Shown here piece after piece: positions 18,643 to 27,895 of a stretch of DNA of 64,000 nucleotides. Position 1 is the stretch's first letter; each line of letters opens with the position of its first letter. The position numbers were made by a program, and so were the translations under genes. Source of the DNA: Zhongshania sp. R06B22 (GTDB lineage Bacteria; Pseudomonadota; Gammaproteobacteria; Pseudomonadales; Spongiibacteraceae); NCBI RefSeq assembly GCF_040892595.1, contig NZ_JBFRYB010000001.1:620001-684000 (forward strand), read 5' to 3'. The notes under the pieces were generated by a model. The model searched no databases, was not told the DNA's origin, and was given only the letters and a program-made list of their open reading frames with translations.

Positions 18643-20007
18643 ATGACCACTACAGTTAACCCTGAATACAAATTAGCCAAAAACAACACCAACTTGGACC
18701 ATATTCCAGGTTCCTTCGGCATCCCTATTATTGGCCAGACGTTTCAGCTAGTTAACGATCTGTATGGCACGATCGACAATCAATACAAGAAATACGGCAA
18801 CGTTAGTCGTTTTGGTTTGGCGGGATTTCGCGGTGCGCTATTGGTTGGGCCTGATTTATATAAACAGGTCTACCTAGATAAAGATAAAAACTTCTCTGCC
18901 GAAATGGGCTATATGGGGTCTTTGGGCCGCTTCTATAAAGGCGCCTTGTTACTGCGTGATCACGAAGAGCATAAATTTCAGCGTCGCATGATGCAGTCCG
19001 CCTTTAAGAACGATGCAATGAAAGGCTATATCGGCACCATGGGGCCGATAATCGGCGAAGGTATTGCCGACTGGGGCGACGGCGACGGTAAGTTACTGTT
19101 TTTCCCTGCGATAAAGCAAATACTGTTAGATGTGGCCGCGAAGATTTTTGTTGGTCTGGAAGAGAGCGATGAACGGGCAGCCAAATTAAACAAGGCATTC
19201 TTAGATATTGCCAATGGCTTGATGGGCCTTATCACTAAGGAAATCCCCGGCACTAAGTACCGCAAGGGCAAAATTGGTGAGCGTTATCTTAAAGAGTTTT
19301 TCGGTAGCTTAATTGAAGAGCGTCGTGCTGGTGATGGCACAGATACCTTCAGTTTCTTCACTCGTGAAAAAACCGAAGACGGCGAATATTTCTCTGATGA
19401 TGACATCATCGCGCATATGAGCTTTTTGCTGTTTGCTGCTCATGACACGACTACTAGTGCATTGAGCCACATCCTCTTTTATCTGGGTCAAAACCCAGAG
19501 TTACAGCAGCGTTTGCGTGACGAAGCAATGGCGATAGATAAGCCGTTCTTAGAGTACGAAGATTTAGAAAAAATGCCTTTGATGGAAATTGCGGTTAAAG
19601 AGGCGCAGCGTTTACATCCTTCGGTAATGATGATGCAGCGCCGCACTATTAATGATTGCGAGTTGGGCGGTTACAAAATACCAGCAAACACCATTTTATT
19701 TATGGCGCCGCAGCACAACCATCGCATGGCTGAGTATTGGGATCAGCCAGAAAAATTCGATCTTGACCGTTGGTTAGAGCCGCGCAATGAGCACAAGCGT
19801 CATACCTTTAGCTTTGTTGGCTTCGGTGGCGGCGCGCATAAATGTATCGGTATGCACTTTGCGTTGATGCAGGTGAAAAACTTTATGCATCAGTTTTTAC
19901 GTCAGTATGAATTCCGTTTGGCGGATAATTTCAGCACTAAAATGCAAACTGTACCCCTGCCAAAGCCAATGGATGACTTGCCGATTGTGGTAAAGCGCTT
20001 AGCTTGA
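18643..20007 (+). CDS. Cytochrome P450
   Basis: The 454-residue soluble haem monooxygenase shows every P450 landmark: the oxygen-binding I-helix AHDTTT (residues 266-271), the K-helix EAQRLHP with ExxR at 320-323, the meander, and the haem loop FGGGAHKCIGMHFA with cysteine ligand C401. The early IPGSFGIPIIGQ resembles CYP51/CYP120/CYP26-like proteins more than the usual short bacterial P450s. No membrane anchor is seen. Its redox partners are not adjacent; the FAD/2Fe-2S reductase at 37-38 kb belongs to a desaturase. GGAGGG upstream of the ATG supports the start. Substrate is unknown; a lipid or terpenoid-like molecule fits the sequence class (inference). Confidence 0.95.
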   Translation: MTTTVNPEYKLAKNNTNLDHIPGSFGIPIIGQTFQLVNDLYGTIDNQYKKYGNVSRFGLAGFRGALLVGPDLYKQVYLDKDKNFSAEMGYMGSLGRFYKGALLLRDHEEHKFQRRMMQSAFKNDAMKGYIGTMGPIIGEGIADWGDGDGKLLFFPAIKQILLDVAAKIFVGLEESDERAAKLNKAFLDIANGLMGLITKEIPGTKYRKGKIGERYLKEFFGSLIEERRAGDGTDTFSFFTREKTEDGEYFSDDDIIAHMSFLLFAAHDTTTSALSHILFYLGQNPELQQRLRDEAMAIDKPFLEYEDLEKMPLMEIAVKEAQRLHPSVMMMQRRTINDCELGGYKIPANTILFMAPQHNHRMAEYWDQPEKFDLDRWLEPRNEHKRHTFSFVGFGGGAHKCIGMHFALMQVKNFMHQFLRQYEFRLADNFSTKMQTVPLPKPMDDLPIVVKRLA

Positions 20008-20297
20008 AGTAGGCCGCAACGCCCCTAAGGCTGAGGTCCCCGACTAGTTCGGGATCTCGGCTGGGGAGTGCTTCACCTCCGCGCATACGCGCCAAACCTG
20101 CCGTTAGACCCTATCCCATCCGGTATTCAGCTTAGAGCATGCGAATGCTCTTGCCCGTCCCCGCTATTTTAGTAAACACGCGATGAGCTTTTTCGTCACT
20201 CCCTAATGATGATATTTGAGCGGAGATGTCACCGTTACAGTGCTATCGGCCCCGTATAATCTTTGCAGCGTCACAGGAATAATAAAGAGGATTTAGC
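20008..20297. other. P450-LLM gap with a decayed repeat
   Basis: Only worn traces of the dispersed repeat are seen: AAGGCTGAGGTCCCCGACTA then TTCGGGATCTCGG near 20030, and CCGGTATTCAGC...GCGAATGC near 20120. They lack good pairing. An AGAGGA 9 bases before the next ATG is its ribosome site. Confidence 0.5.
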
Positions 20298-21320
20298 ATG
20301 AAACTCGGACTACATCTTGGATACTGGCAAAAACAGCCAACAGACCGTTTTATAGAATTGGCTCAAGCTGCCGAGAATATGGGTTTCGATTCGGTATTTA
20401 CCGCAGAGGCCTACGGCTCAGACTGCTTTACGCCATTGGCTGCAATTGCGGCGACAACGAGTAAGATTCGTCTGTGTACCGGGGTGATGCAGTTATCTGC
20501 CCGCTCACCAGCGTGTGCAGCGATGACAGCCATGACCTTGGATCACATATCTAATGGTCGCCTGTGCTTGGGCGTGGGTGTTTCTGGGCCGCAGGTCGTA
20601 GAGGGTTGGTACGGCCAGCAGTTTAAGCGTCCGCTTGAGCGTACCCGCGAATGGTTGGAAATTTTTCAGCAAGTCGTGGCGAGAGAAGCGCCGGTAGAGT
20701 TTCAAGGCAGCCAATATAACTTACCCTATCAAGGTCCAAATAACCTGGGTCTGGGCAAGCCACTAAAAAGTATTACTCATCCCCTACGTAAAAAGATCCC
20801 GGTATTTCTGGGTGCCGAGGGGCCAAAAAATATTGCCTTGGCGGCGGAAAAATTTGATGGTTGGATGCCGATTTTTGTATCGCCTTACCGCTTGAATATT
20901 TTTGACGACAGTCTCGCCAATAAGCCCGATGATTTTGAAATTAACGCGATGGTGAATTGCATTGTTAACGACAATCTCGAAGAGGCCATGTACCCGGGAA
21001 AAATGACCATGGCTCTGTACTTGGGTGGCATGGGCGCACGGCACGACAACTTCCATAAAAACCTCATGGGCCGAATGGGCTTTGGCGATGAGGCCGAGAA
21101 AGTGCAAGACTTGTGGTACGACGGCAAGCACGACGAGGCAATTAAGGCGGTACCCGATGCCCTGGTCGATGAAATCTCATTGCTTGGTCCCAAGGAGCGG
21201 ATTAGAGAGCGTCTACAGGATTGGAAAAAGTCGGGCGTAACAACCTTGATGATTGGTCATAGCGATCACTTTGATACGTCGATTAAAACGATGGAGTTTA
21301 TTGCCAACGAAGTGGTTTAA
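20298..21320 (+). CDS. LLM-class flavin-dependent oxidoreductase (340 aa)
   Basis: This protein belongs to the luciferase-like barrel family, in the group of F420-dependent-like enzymes that carry a long middle insert. Motifs include AQAAENMGFDSVFTAEAYGSD, LAAIAATTSKIRLCTGVMQL, RSPACAAMTAMTLDHISNGR, CLGVGVSGPQVVEGWYGQ and IPVFLGAEGPKNIALAAEKF, with WMPIFVSP after it. It follows the P450 gene on the same strand but after 290 bp, so it may have its own promoter. A good terminator hairpin lies just after it. Substrate and electron donor are unknown. The sequence is clearly different from the LLM proteins at 15.6 and 29.4 kb, so these are not recent copies. Confidence 0.88.
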   Translation: MKLGLHLGYWQKQPTDRFIELAQAAENMGFDSVFTAEAYGSDCFTPLAAIAATTSKIRLCTGVMQLSARSPACAAMTAMTLDHISNGRLCLGVGVSGPQVVEGWYGQQFKRPLERTREWLEIFQQVVAREAPVEFQGSQYNLPYQGPNNLGLGKPLKSITHPLRKKIPVFLGAEGPKNIALAAEKFDGWMPIFVSPYRLNIFDDSLANKPDDFEINAMVNCIVNDNLEEAMYPGKMTMALYLGGMGARHDNFHKNLMGRMGFGDEAEKVQDLWYDGKHDEAIKAVPDALVDEISLLGPKERIRERLQDWKKSGVTTLMIGHSDHFDTSIKTMEFIANEVV

Positions 21321-21362
21321 GTGCAGTGCTCGGCATAAGCGCTTAATGCGAGCTTTAAAAGT

Positions 21363-21389
21363 CCATCAAATTATTGATGGGCTTTTTTT
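21363..21389 (+). terminator. Rho-independent terminator after the second LLM gene
   Basis: A perfect stem CCATCAA / TTGATGG with an ATTA loop is followed by GC and seven T. It starts 42 bp after the LLM stop codon and precedes the end of rlmJ, which comes from the other strand. Confidence 0.85.
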
Positions 21390-21408
21390 ATGTGCAGCGG
21401 AAAGTGAA

Positions 21409-22242
21409 TTAGGCAATAACGGCGTTGAGCTCGAAAGGTTTGCTTTGATCATTTGCCAGCAGGGTTTGTAAGACCGGCATAATTTCTTGCATCTGCTCTT
21501 TAAGCTGCCAAGGCGGATTGATGACAAACATGGCGCTGCCATACATGCCGTGGCTGCCTTGTTCGGCTTGAACACAGAGCTGGGCGTGCAGGTAATTATC
21601 TGATGATAAGCCTCTGAGGCGACGGCCTAGATCCTTAGATTCATCTCTGGGAATAAGCGGATACCAGATTGCATACACCCCTTTCGGAAAGCGGCGTTGG
21701 CTATCTTTTAAGGCGTTAATTACATTGCGATAGTCGTTTTTATCTTCGTATGGCGGATCGATTAATACCAATGCGCGTTTGCTCGGTGGCGGTAGTAAAC
21801 CCTTCAAGCCAGCAAAGCCATCGCTGTCGTGAATGCGGGCACGATCTTTAAAGCGTTTACTTAAGTTTTGGTGATCGTTGGGGTGTAGTTCAAATAGCTG
21901 GGCCTTGTCTTGGTTGCGCAGCATGGCGAGCGCAATTGCGGGCGAGCCAGGATAGCCCGCAGCCTCATTGGCGCAGCAGGCATCAATGATTTCTAAGTAT
22001 CGCTTTAGTGGTGCTGGAAGCTCGCTATCGGCATTGCGCAGTTTAGCAATGCCGGTTTCAAACTCACGGTTTTGGGCGCTGAAGGCACTGGCAAAGTGAT
22101 AAAAGCCAGCCCCAGCGTGGGTGTCTATATAAGAAAGCGCGGTGGGCTTTTGAATAAGGTAGTCGAGGATAAGTACCTCGACCACGTGCTTTAACACATC
22201 GGCGTGATTGCCGGCGTGAAAACCGTGGCGATAACTAAGCAT
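21409..22242 (-). CDS. rlmJ: 23S rRNA (adenine-2030-N6)-methyltransferase
   Basis: The 277-residue protein adds a methyl group to A2030 of 23S rRNA, using SAM. The N-terminus MLSYRHGFHAGNHADVLKH is the family hallmark, DTHAGAGFY is the SAM-binding part and LVLIDPPYEDKNDY is the catalytic (D/N)PPY motif of N6-adenine methylases. The length matches E. coli RlmJ. It lies 34 bp downstream of fbp on the same strand, so the two are probably transcribed together, although their roles are unrelated. Confidence 0.95.
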   Translation of the reverse strand: MLSYRHGFHAGNHADVLKHVVEVLILDYLIQKPTALSYIDTHAGAGFYHFASAFSAQNREFETGIAKLRNADSELPAPLKRYLEIIDACCANEAAGYPGSPAIALAMLRNQDKAQLFELHPNDHQNLSKRFKDRARIHDSDGFAGLKGLLPPPSKRALVLIDPPYEDKNDYRNVINALKDSQRRFPKGVYAIWYPLIPRDESKDLGRRLRGLSSDNYLHAQLCVQAEQGSHGMYGSAMFVINPPWQLKEQMQEIMPVLQTLLANDQSKPFELNAVIA

Positions 22243-22275
22243 TGCCGTATATTCCGGTATTGGCGCTGAGTGGTC

Positions 22276-23250
22276 TCAGCGCTGGTGATAGTCGACGCAT
22301 AGCGCGACTTCATTGGCAGCGCCCAAAATAACGGGAACGCGTTGGTGGATATGTTCTGGTTGGATATCGAGAATCTTACCGTCTGGGGTCCAAACTTCGC
22401 CGCCAGCTTGCTCTACCAAAAAGCCCATTGGATTAGCTTCATACATAAGACGCAGCTTACCGGCTTGCTCAGGTTTGCGACTGTCCCAGGGGTAGGTGAA
22501 CAAACCACCGCGACACAAAATACGGTGTACGTCTGCGACCATAGCGGCTACCCAGCGCATATTAAAGTCCTTGCCGCGAGGCCCGTCTTTACCTGCAATC
22601 AGATCGGAGATGTAAGTCTGCATGGGCGCAAGCCAATGGCGCTGGTTGGACATATTGATCGAGAATTCTTTGGCTTCAGCAGGAATATTAACGTCAGATT
22701 CGGTGAGCAGGTAGCTGCCGGTATCTTGATCCAAGGTAAACATCACCACGCCATTGCCAGTACTTAGCACCAGCATCACAGAGGGTCCATATAATACATA
22801 GCCCGCTGCACTTTGATTGCGACCCGGTTGCAGGAAATCTTGTTCAGTAACCGTTGCGTCGCCGGTGTGTGGAAGCACTGAAAAAATAGTGCCGACCATG
22901 CTGTTGATATCGATATTTGATGAGCCGTCTAAGGGGTCAAATGTAACTAAGAAGCTGCCGCTGGTGTGGCAGGGTACAACGTCAGTTTCTTCTTCAGAGG
23001 CAAGGCCACGCACAGCGGGTAAAGCCGCAAGTGCGTCTTTGATCATATCGTTAGCAATAACGTCTAACTTCTTTTGATCTTCGCCCTGCACATTTTCTGC
23101 GCCGGCAGCGCCAAGAATGCCGGCGAGGGCGCCCTTGGCCAAGGCTATGCTGATATCTGCGCTGACTTCAGCCAAGCCGATAATAATGGATTGGAGCTCG
23201 GCTGCCACTGAGGCATCCGCTAAATACTGGGGCAGGGCGATTCTGCTCAT
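22276..23250 (-). CDS. fbp: Fructose-1,6-bisphosphatase class I
   Basis: This 324-residue enzyme removes the 1-phosphate of fructose-1,6-bisphosphate in gluconeogenesis and needs Mg2+. [20 protein letters not shown] is the metal- and phosphate-binding core, and [20 protein letters not shown] is the C-terminal signature. The length fits the class I family. The pathway partners tkt, pgk and fba are at 40-45 kb. Its start region faces a small exported-protein gene that is transcribed the other way. Confidence 0.96.
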   Translation of the reverse strand: MSRIALPQYLADASVAAELQSIIIGLAEVSADISIALAKGALAGILGAAGAENVQGEDQKKLDVIANDMIKDALAALPAVRGLASEEETDVVPCHTSGSFLVTFDPLDGSSNIDINSMVGTIFSVLPHTGDATVTEQDFLQPGRNQSAAGYVLYGPSVMLVLSTGNGVVMFTLDQDTGSYLLTESDVNIPAEAKEFSINMSNQRHWLAPMQTYISDLIAGKDGPRGKDFNMRWVAAMVADVHRILCRGGLFTYPWDSRKPEQAGKLRLMYEANPMGFLVEQAGGEVWTPDGKILDIQPEHIHQRVPVILGAANEVALCVDYHQR

Positions 23251-23421
23251 GTAATAAAAATTCCGTTTTGCGGGATAACAGCCCGCTATTATGTCATTCA
23301 GACGGGCGATAAGACAGGCGAACCGCTGCAGGTGTTGAGAAATAGGGTCGAGAATTTTACAAATTAGCGGCCAGTGGCCTATTGTTAAAGTGCTACTTTC
23401 AACTATGACAAGGAGGTCATT

Positions 23422-23679
23422 ATGAAATTCCGTCTGATCTTATGGGTATGCTGCATGGCTATAATTCCTGGCGTTCATGCCGCGAGCTGGGAAGCCTGCC
23501 GCGCCAAAAAAATCGAAGCAGTGCGGCTTGAACAAGCACTTGGCGATGGTAAAAAGTTAAAGGGTTATGCCAGCGGCGCTGCAATGAAAAAGGCGCGTCG
23601 AGCAAAGGAAGATTGGATCTGGAAAAATTGCCGATACTACTCAAGCCGTTTGCGAGATATAGAGCGGGACATGATGTGA
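23422..23679 (+). CDS. Small exported protein of unknown function
   Basis: The 85-residue protein starts with a clear signal peptide ([20 protein letters not shown], cut expected after AHA-like VHA). The mature part of about 65 residues is highly basic and helical, with two cysteines (EACRAKK and WKNCRYY) that could form one disulfide in the periplasm. The ribosome site AAGGAGGT six bases from the ATG is nearly perfect, so strong translation is likely. It loosely recalls small periplasmic DUF1090-type proteins, but I do not claim the family. It stands alone between fbp (other strand) and a hydrolase gene. Confidence 0.7.
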   Translation: MKFRLILWVCCMAIIPGVHAASWEACRAKKIEAVRLEQALGDGKKLKGYASGAAMKKARRAKEDWIWKNCRYYSSRLRDIERDMM

Positions 23680-23723
23680 TGGTGGGGTGACCACCTTCGT
23701 CGATGACGTTTCATTATAAATCG

Positions 23724-23777
23724 AGGTCTATGGATCCCGGATCCCTATTTGGTGCCCAGAGGAGCGCAGCGAATGGG
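23724..23777 (+). repeat. Short remnant of the dispersed repeat
   Basis: GAGGTCTATGGATCCCGGAT followed by GGTGCCCAGAGGAGCGCAGC GAATG joins the end of a right half to a left-half core with the hairpins mostly lost. It lies between two small genes. Confidence 0.65.
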
Positions 23778-23856
23778 TTTGGGTCTATTGTGTTTGATTG
23801 TCATCGTTAAGGGGCTATATTCCGTATGATCTGGATTGTTATTTGAGGAAATTCTA

Positions 23857-24627
23857 ATGAGATTTTTAACCTTATTACTTGTCACCGCGTTTGCGACTTC
23901 GTTTTCAAATGCGGCGGTTGTTGAAGAAAAGCTTACGTTACCTAATGAGCTTGGAACTGCGGTGATGTATCACGATAATGCAGCGACTAAACCGGCCCCC
24001 GCTGTGGTAGTGGTTCATGAATGGTGGGGTTTGAATGATTACGCGCGCAAGCGTGCGCATCAGCTAGCTGAGTTGGGTTATACGGCGATAGCGGTAGATA
24101 TGTATGGCACGGGTAAGTCGACTAGCCACCCGAAAGATGCAATGTCATTTATGAATGCGGCGCTCGCCGAACCAGAAAAAATGAATGCGCGCTTTGATGC
24201 GGCCTTGGCGATTTTGCGCAAGCAGCCATCAACCGATAGCAGTAAATTATTTGCGATTGGCTACTGTTTCGGTGGCGCGGTGGTCTTAAATCAAGCTCGT
24301 CGCGGACTGGATCTTGCCGGTGTGGCTAGTTTCCACGGCTCATTGGGTACCGAAACCAAAGTAGAGCCGGGTACTATTAAGGCCAAGGTGCTAGTGGCTA
24401 CCGGCGCCGCCGATGCAATGGTCCCAGTAACGCAGGTGGTGGGTTTTGTCGAAGAGATGACCGCTGCTGGTGTAGATTTTGAGTTGCTGAGTTTCCCCGG
24501 CGTGATGCACAGTTTTACAAATCCCGGTTCAACGGCCCTCGGTAAAAAATACGATATGCCACTGGCCTATGATACTCACGCAGACCAAGTCAGTTGGGCC
24601 GCACTGATGACTATGTTGGCGCAGTGA
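23857..24627 (+). CDS. Exported dienelactone hydrolase family protein
   Basis: The protein has about 256 residues. The N-terminus MRFLTLLLVTAFATSFSNAA is a signal peptide. The alpha/beta-hydrolase body contains HEWWGLNDYARKRAHQLAEL and YTAIAVDMYG, the nucleophile region GYCFGGAVVL with cysteine as nucleophile as in dienelactone hydrolases, an acid region around GAADAMVP, and the histidine in GVMHSFTNP. GAGGAA 6 bases upstream supports the ATG at 23857 rather than the in-frame codon at 23836. The exported form suggests action on an ester or lactone in the periplasm; the true substrate is unknown and a role in chlorocatechol breakdown should not be assumed. Confidence 0.88.
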   Translation: MRFLTLLLVTAFATSFSNAAVVEEKLTLPNELGTAVMYHDNAATKPAPAVVVVHEWWGLNDYARKRAHQLAELGYTAIAVDMYGTGKSTSHPKDAMSFMNAALAEPEKMNARFDAALAILRKQPSTDSSKLFAIGYCFGGAVVLNQARRGLDLAGVASFHGSLGTETKVEPGTIKAKVLVATGAADAMVPVTQVVGFVEEMTAAGVDFELLSFPGVMHSFTNPGSTALGKKYDMPLAYDTHADQVSWAALMTMLAQ

Positions 24628-24755
24628 TTGCTACGTCCTGTTGTTTGAATCATTCAGGCAGCAGGACGGTGATCACATCTTGTCTCTGTTTTGTAAGACC
24701 TGTTTCTTATTATGATTCTTAGTTTCTATCGTAATTAGAACGACCGAGGTGAGAT

Positions 24756-25055
24756 ATGGCAGAGTGCTACCGGGTGCAAAAAAGCGCTATTCATGGCAAG
24801 GGATTATTTGCCCGTGCAAACATAGTGGCAGGGGCGGTGCTGGGTAACTGCGCAACACGGCCAGTGAGTGAGGCAGGTTTGCACACACTGACTCTGCCAG
24901 ATGGTAGTTTGGCTGATGTGGTTTGTAGCTTGAAGTACATCAACCACAGCAAATATCCGAATGTTATTTATTACGATGACTTTAGTGTGGTTGCGCTGCG
25001 GGATATTGCCGCTGGCGAGGAGCTTTTGCATGATTATGGTGATGAGTGGAGTTAA
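24756..25055 (+). CDS. Small SET-domain protein
   Basis: The 99-residue protein is almost only a SET domain: VQKSAIHGKGLFARANIVAG at the start, the pseudoknot part LKYINHSKYPN (the NHS motif) and GEELLHDYGDEW near the end with the catalytic tyrosine. SET domains methylate lysines using SAM; bacterial short forms have mostly unknown targets. GAGGTGAG before the ATG gives a plausible ribosome site. It is a lone gene between a hydrolase and a transporter on the other strand. Confidence 0.85.
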   Translation: MAECYRVQKSAIHGKGLFARANIVAGAVLGNCATRPVSEAGLHTLTLPDGSLADVVCSLKYINHSKYPNVIYYDDFSVVALRDIAAGEELLHDYGDEWS

Positions 25056-25105
25056 GCCGAAGCCTGCTTAAGTAGTGACGAACTAGCCAGCTTCTAGACA
25101 ACTCA

Positions 25106-26305
25106 TCATGAGATAAAATACTGCCCACCAATAAATGAAAATACAATCAATGCGATGACAATCGCGCTATTGCTCACAAGGCCATAGCGTAAAGCGGGTG
25201 CAATAATCCGGTTGTTTAAGTAGAGCAGAGTGAGTGCCAAAAATGGCATAAACAAGGCGCCAGTCACCGAATATAAAATAATCAGCCAAACCGGTTTACC
25301 CATATATAGCAGGGCGATGGGGGGTATGGCGATATACACCAAGGCCAATCGGTAGCCTTTATCCTCTACCCCGGTGCGTGTTAGTTTACCGCGCCAGTGT
25401 GCAGTGGCGTCGGTGAAAATATATGGCACGCCCTGCCAAACACCCAGCATAGAGCTGAATACCGCAGCCCACACGCCGATTAAAAACAGCTCTCTAAAGA
25501 TTGGATTGAGTAGGACTCCAAGCTGATCGGCCATGGCTAACAATATATGCGTGCCCGATTCTGATGCCGGCGCAGACTGAGCGGCGAGGATCATAATGCC
25601 CATGCCAAATAAGGCGGTAATCGAGTAGGCAATGAGTAGATCTAAACGCGCTAGTTTGAGTGAATCGGTGTTGTGCCAGCCTTTTTCACGCATCCAATAG
25701 CCGTAGCAGAGCAAGGTAACGCTGCCGCCGACACCGCCAATAAGGGCAAGGATCAAACTAAAATCTTGTGCGCTCTCGCTGCTTATCGTTGACGAGGCAC
25801 TGGCAATACTTGACCAATCGCTGGCCAGCAGCGCCGCCATTACAGTGGCAAACATCAGTAGGATGAGAATTTTCATTGCCTGCTCAAACAGCGAGTAGCG
25901 TCCGAACAAGACTAATACAATGGCGAGCAATGAGTGCAGAGACGCCCAGCTATTGATAGACAGCTGAGGCATTAGTGCATGGGCTGCCAAGCCGCAAGCG
26001 GCCATTAGCGCAGCGCCGACTAAAAATGCCCAAATAAATAGATAGACCAGAAAATAGTAATGTATCCAGCGCGGCAGGTACTCTAGCCATCCTGCCAGCA
26101 AGGTCTTACCGCTGCTCAGTTGCCAGCGTGCTAGGCCCTCGTTGAGAGCGAGTTTAATGAGTGCGCCGAAGGCAATGGCCCATAACAGCTGAGTGCCAAG
26201 ACGTGCGCCAGACACCGCAGCCGCCACTAAATCGCCGGCCCCTAAGCCCGTGGCGGCGACCACAAAGCCGGGGCCAATTAGGGTTAGGCTGCGGAGATGT
26301 TTCAT
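25106..26305 (-). CDS. Divergent Nramp-family transporter
   Basis: The 399-residue inner-membrane protein has about eleven membrane segments and an overall Nramp pattern (LTLIGPGFVVAATGLGAGD, then VSGARLGTQLLWAIAFGALI and KLALNEGLARWQL). In proven Mn/Fe transporters TM1 carries DPGN and TM6 an (A/M)PH motif. Here the TM1 position reads GLGAGD and the TM6 region reads LLCYGYWMREKGW, so the usual metal ligands are absent. The family call is firm but the substrate is open; it might be another cation or a different solute. It stands alone and is transcribed away from the ABC1 kinase gene. Confidence 0.85.
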   Translation of the reverse strand: MKHLRSLTLIGPGFVVAATGLGAGDLVAAAVSGARLGTQLLWAIAFGALIKLALNEGLARWQLSSGKTLLAGWLEYLPRWIHYYFLVYLFIWAFLVGAALMAACGLAAHALMPQLSINSWASLHSLLAIVLVLFGRYSLFEQAMKILILLMFATVMAALLASDWSSIASASSTISSESAQDFSLILALIGGVGGSVTLLCYGYWMREKGWHNTDSLKLARLDLLIAYSITALFGMGIMILAAQSAPASESGTHILLAMADQLGVLLNPIFRELFLIGVWAAVFSSMLGVWQGVPYIFTDATAHWRGKLTRTGVEDKGYRLALVYIAIPPIALLYMGKPVWLIILYSVTGALFMPFLALTLLYLNNRIIAPALRYGLVSNSAIVIALIVFSFIGGQYFIS

Positions 26306-26399
26306 GCAGAGTGTCCTGTTAGGATAGTGTGTGCCCTTGCCGTGTGGGCTTTATGTCTGAATGTAAACCAATAGTAAGATACTGCTGGCGTCTTCGGTA

Positions 26400-27812
26400 G
26401 TGATGGTTGTTATTGAAATAGGTGTACTTGAAGGTATGAGTGAAAAAGATAAATCACTTCATCAGCTTAAAACCGGGCCGTTTTCCCGTCGTTTTGAGCT
26501 CTCTAAGCTTGGCGTTCGCTACGGAGCGCGGGCGGTGCGGCAGAGTATTTGGCAGCGCATTGGCGGTGACAACGACGCCGCCTTGGCTAAGCGAACTGAA
26601 AACATCGATTTTTTTGTTGAAGAGCTTGGACGCCTAAAGGGCAGCGTGGTGAAAATTGGCCAGATGATGGCCACCTACGGCGATTATATGATGCCGCCAG
26701 AGGTTGCCGAGGCCTTACACAAATTAGAAGACAATACCCCGCCCATGTCGTGGAGGGCGATTAGAAAAGTGATCGCCGAGGAATTGGGAGAAGAGACACT
26801 TTCTCTGCTGGATATTGATTCGGAGCCCTTGGCTGCCGCCTCACTGGGACAAGTGCATCGCGCGGTACTGCGTGAAACGGGTGAATTGCTCTGTATTAAA
26901 GTGCAGTACCCGGGGGTGGACGAGACTATCGACGCGGATTTTGGCGCGGTTATGCAGTTAATGAAGGTGTCGCGTTTAATACCCAGCACCCGCAATTTAG
27001 ACGATTGGTTTGGTGATATTCGTTTGCTGCTTCATAAAGAGGTGGACTACGAGCAGGAGCGTTGCGATCTGGATTTCGTGAGACATTCCTTGCGTGAAGA
27101 CCCCCGGTTTGTGGTGCCTAAAAGTTATCCGCCGTTTTGCACACGGCGAGTTTTGACCATGAGCTATGAAGAGGCGACATCGGTTAACTCGGCAGAGGTT
27201 GCTGCACTCGCTCAGCCGCGTCGGGATCGCTTGGGGCGGGCGGTACTAGATATGTTTCTTACGGAATTGTTCGAGTGGCGTCGTATGCAGACCGATCCCA
27301 ATTTTGGTAATTATCGGGTGCGTATAGATGAAAATGGCGGTGATGATAAATTAGTGTTGCTAGACTTTGGCGCCATGCGGCTATTACCCGAAGGCTTTGC
27401 CAGCGAGTTTTGCGATATGTTACTGGCGGCCTGCGCCCGCGATAAACCGCGTTTTTTAAGCCGCTCGATAAGCCTCGGCTTTATGAAGTCGCATTTCCCT
27501 CAATCGGTACTCGACAACTTTGTGGATATCGGTGTCGATATTGCCGAGCCGCTGCGTAAAATCGATAGCAGCGTGCCGGCGCGCGCGATCACTGAGGGTG
27601 GCCAATATTGGTGGCGCAATAGCGGCCTGCCGCAGCGTATTGCCAAGCGCGCAGTCGCCGCGTCGATAAGTAAATATTTCGCGCTGCCGCCGAAAGACTT
27701 CCTCTATGTGATGAGAAAATTAATGGGGGTTTACGCCTTGATTGCTCTTCTTGATGCGAAGTTCGCCGCTGATGATGCGCTAGAAAAGTACGTGGCTGAA
27801 GCCCAGAAATAA
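26400..27812 (+). CDS. ABC1/UbiB-family atypical kinase
   Basis: The protein is 470 residues if started at the GTG/ATG pair at 26400, or 458 from the ATG at 26436; neither has a strong ribosome site. ABC1 features are in order: the KxGQ motif in VVKIGQMMATYGDYMMPPEV, the alanine-rich loop LAAASLGQVHRA, the lysine in LLCIKVQYPGVD, EVDYEQERCD, and LVLLDFGAMRLLP (the DFG-like metal site). The catalytic loop reads TDPNFGNYRV, where UbiB proteins normally show DPHPGN. Members support ubiquinone synthesis or act as ATPases in lipid handling. With no ubiE/ubiJ neighbours this is more likely an AarF-like paralogue than UbiB itself. Confidence 0.85.
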   Translation: MMVVIEIGVLEGMSEKDKSLHQLKTGPFSRRFELSKLGVRYGARAVRQSIWQRIGGDNDAALAKRTENIDFFVEELGRLKGSVVKIGQMMATYGDYMMPPEVAEALHKLEDNTPPMSWRAIRKVIAEELGEETLSLLDIDSEPLAAASLGQVHRAVLRETGELLCIKVQYPGVDETIDADFGAVMQLMKVSRLIPSTRNLDDWFGDIRLLLHKEVDYEQERCDLDFVRHSLREDPRFVVPKSYPPFCTRRVLTMSYEEATSVNSAEVAALAQPRRDRLGRAVLDMFLTELFEWRRMQTDPNFGNYRVRIDENGGDDKLVLLDFGAMRLLPEGFASEFCDMLLAACARDKPRFLSRSISLGFMKSHFPQSVLDNFVDIGVDIAEPLRKIDSSVPARAITEGGQYWWRNSGLPQRIAKRAVAASISKYFALPPKDFLYVMRKLMGVYALIALLDAKFAADDALEKYVAEAQK

Positions 27813-27816
27813 AAAA

Positions 27817-27840
27817 GGCCGCAAAGCGGCCAAAATTTTT
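27817..27840 (+). terminator. Terminator after the ABC1 gene
   Basis: A perfect stem GGCCGC / GCGGCC with an AAA loop starts 5 bp after the stop codon and is followed by AAAATTTTT. The A-run on the other side lets it also stop transcription coming from the left-directed strand. Confidence 0.88.
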
Positions 27841-27895
27841 GAGACTGACAGGGTGGTAATTCCAATCATTTGTACGCAGAAAACGTATATTTGGT

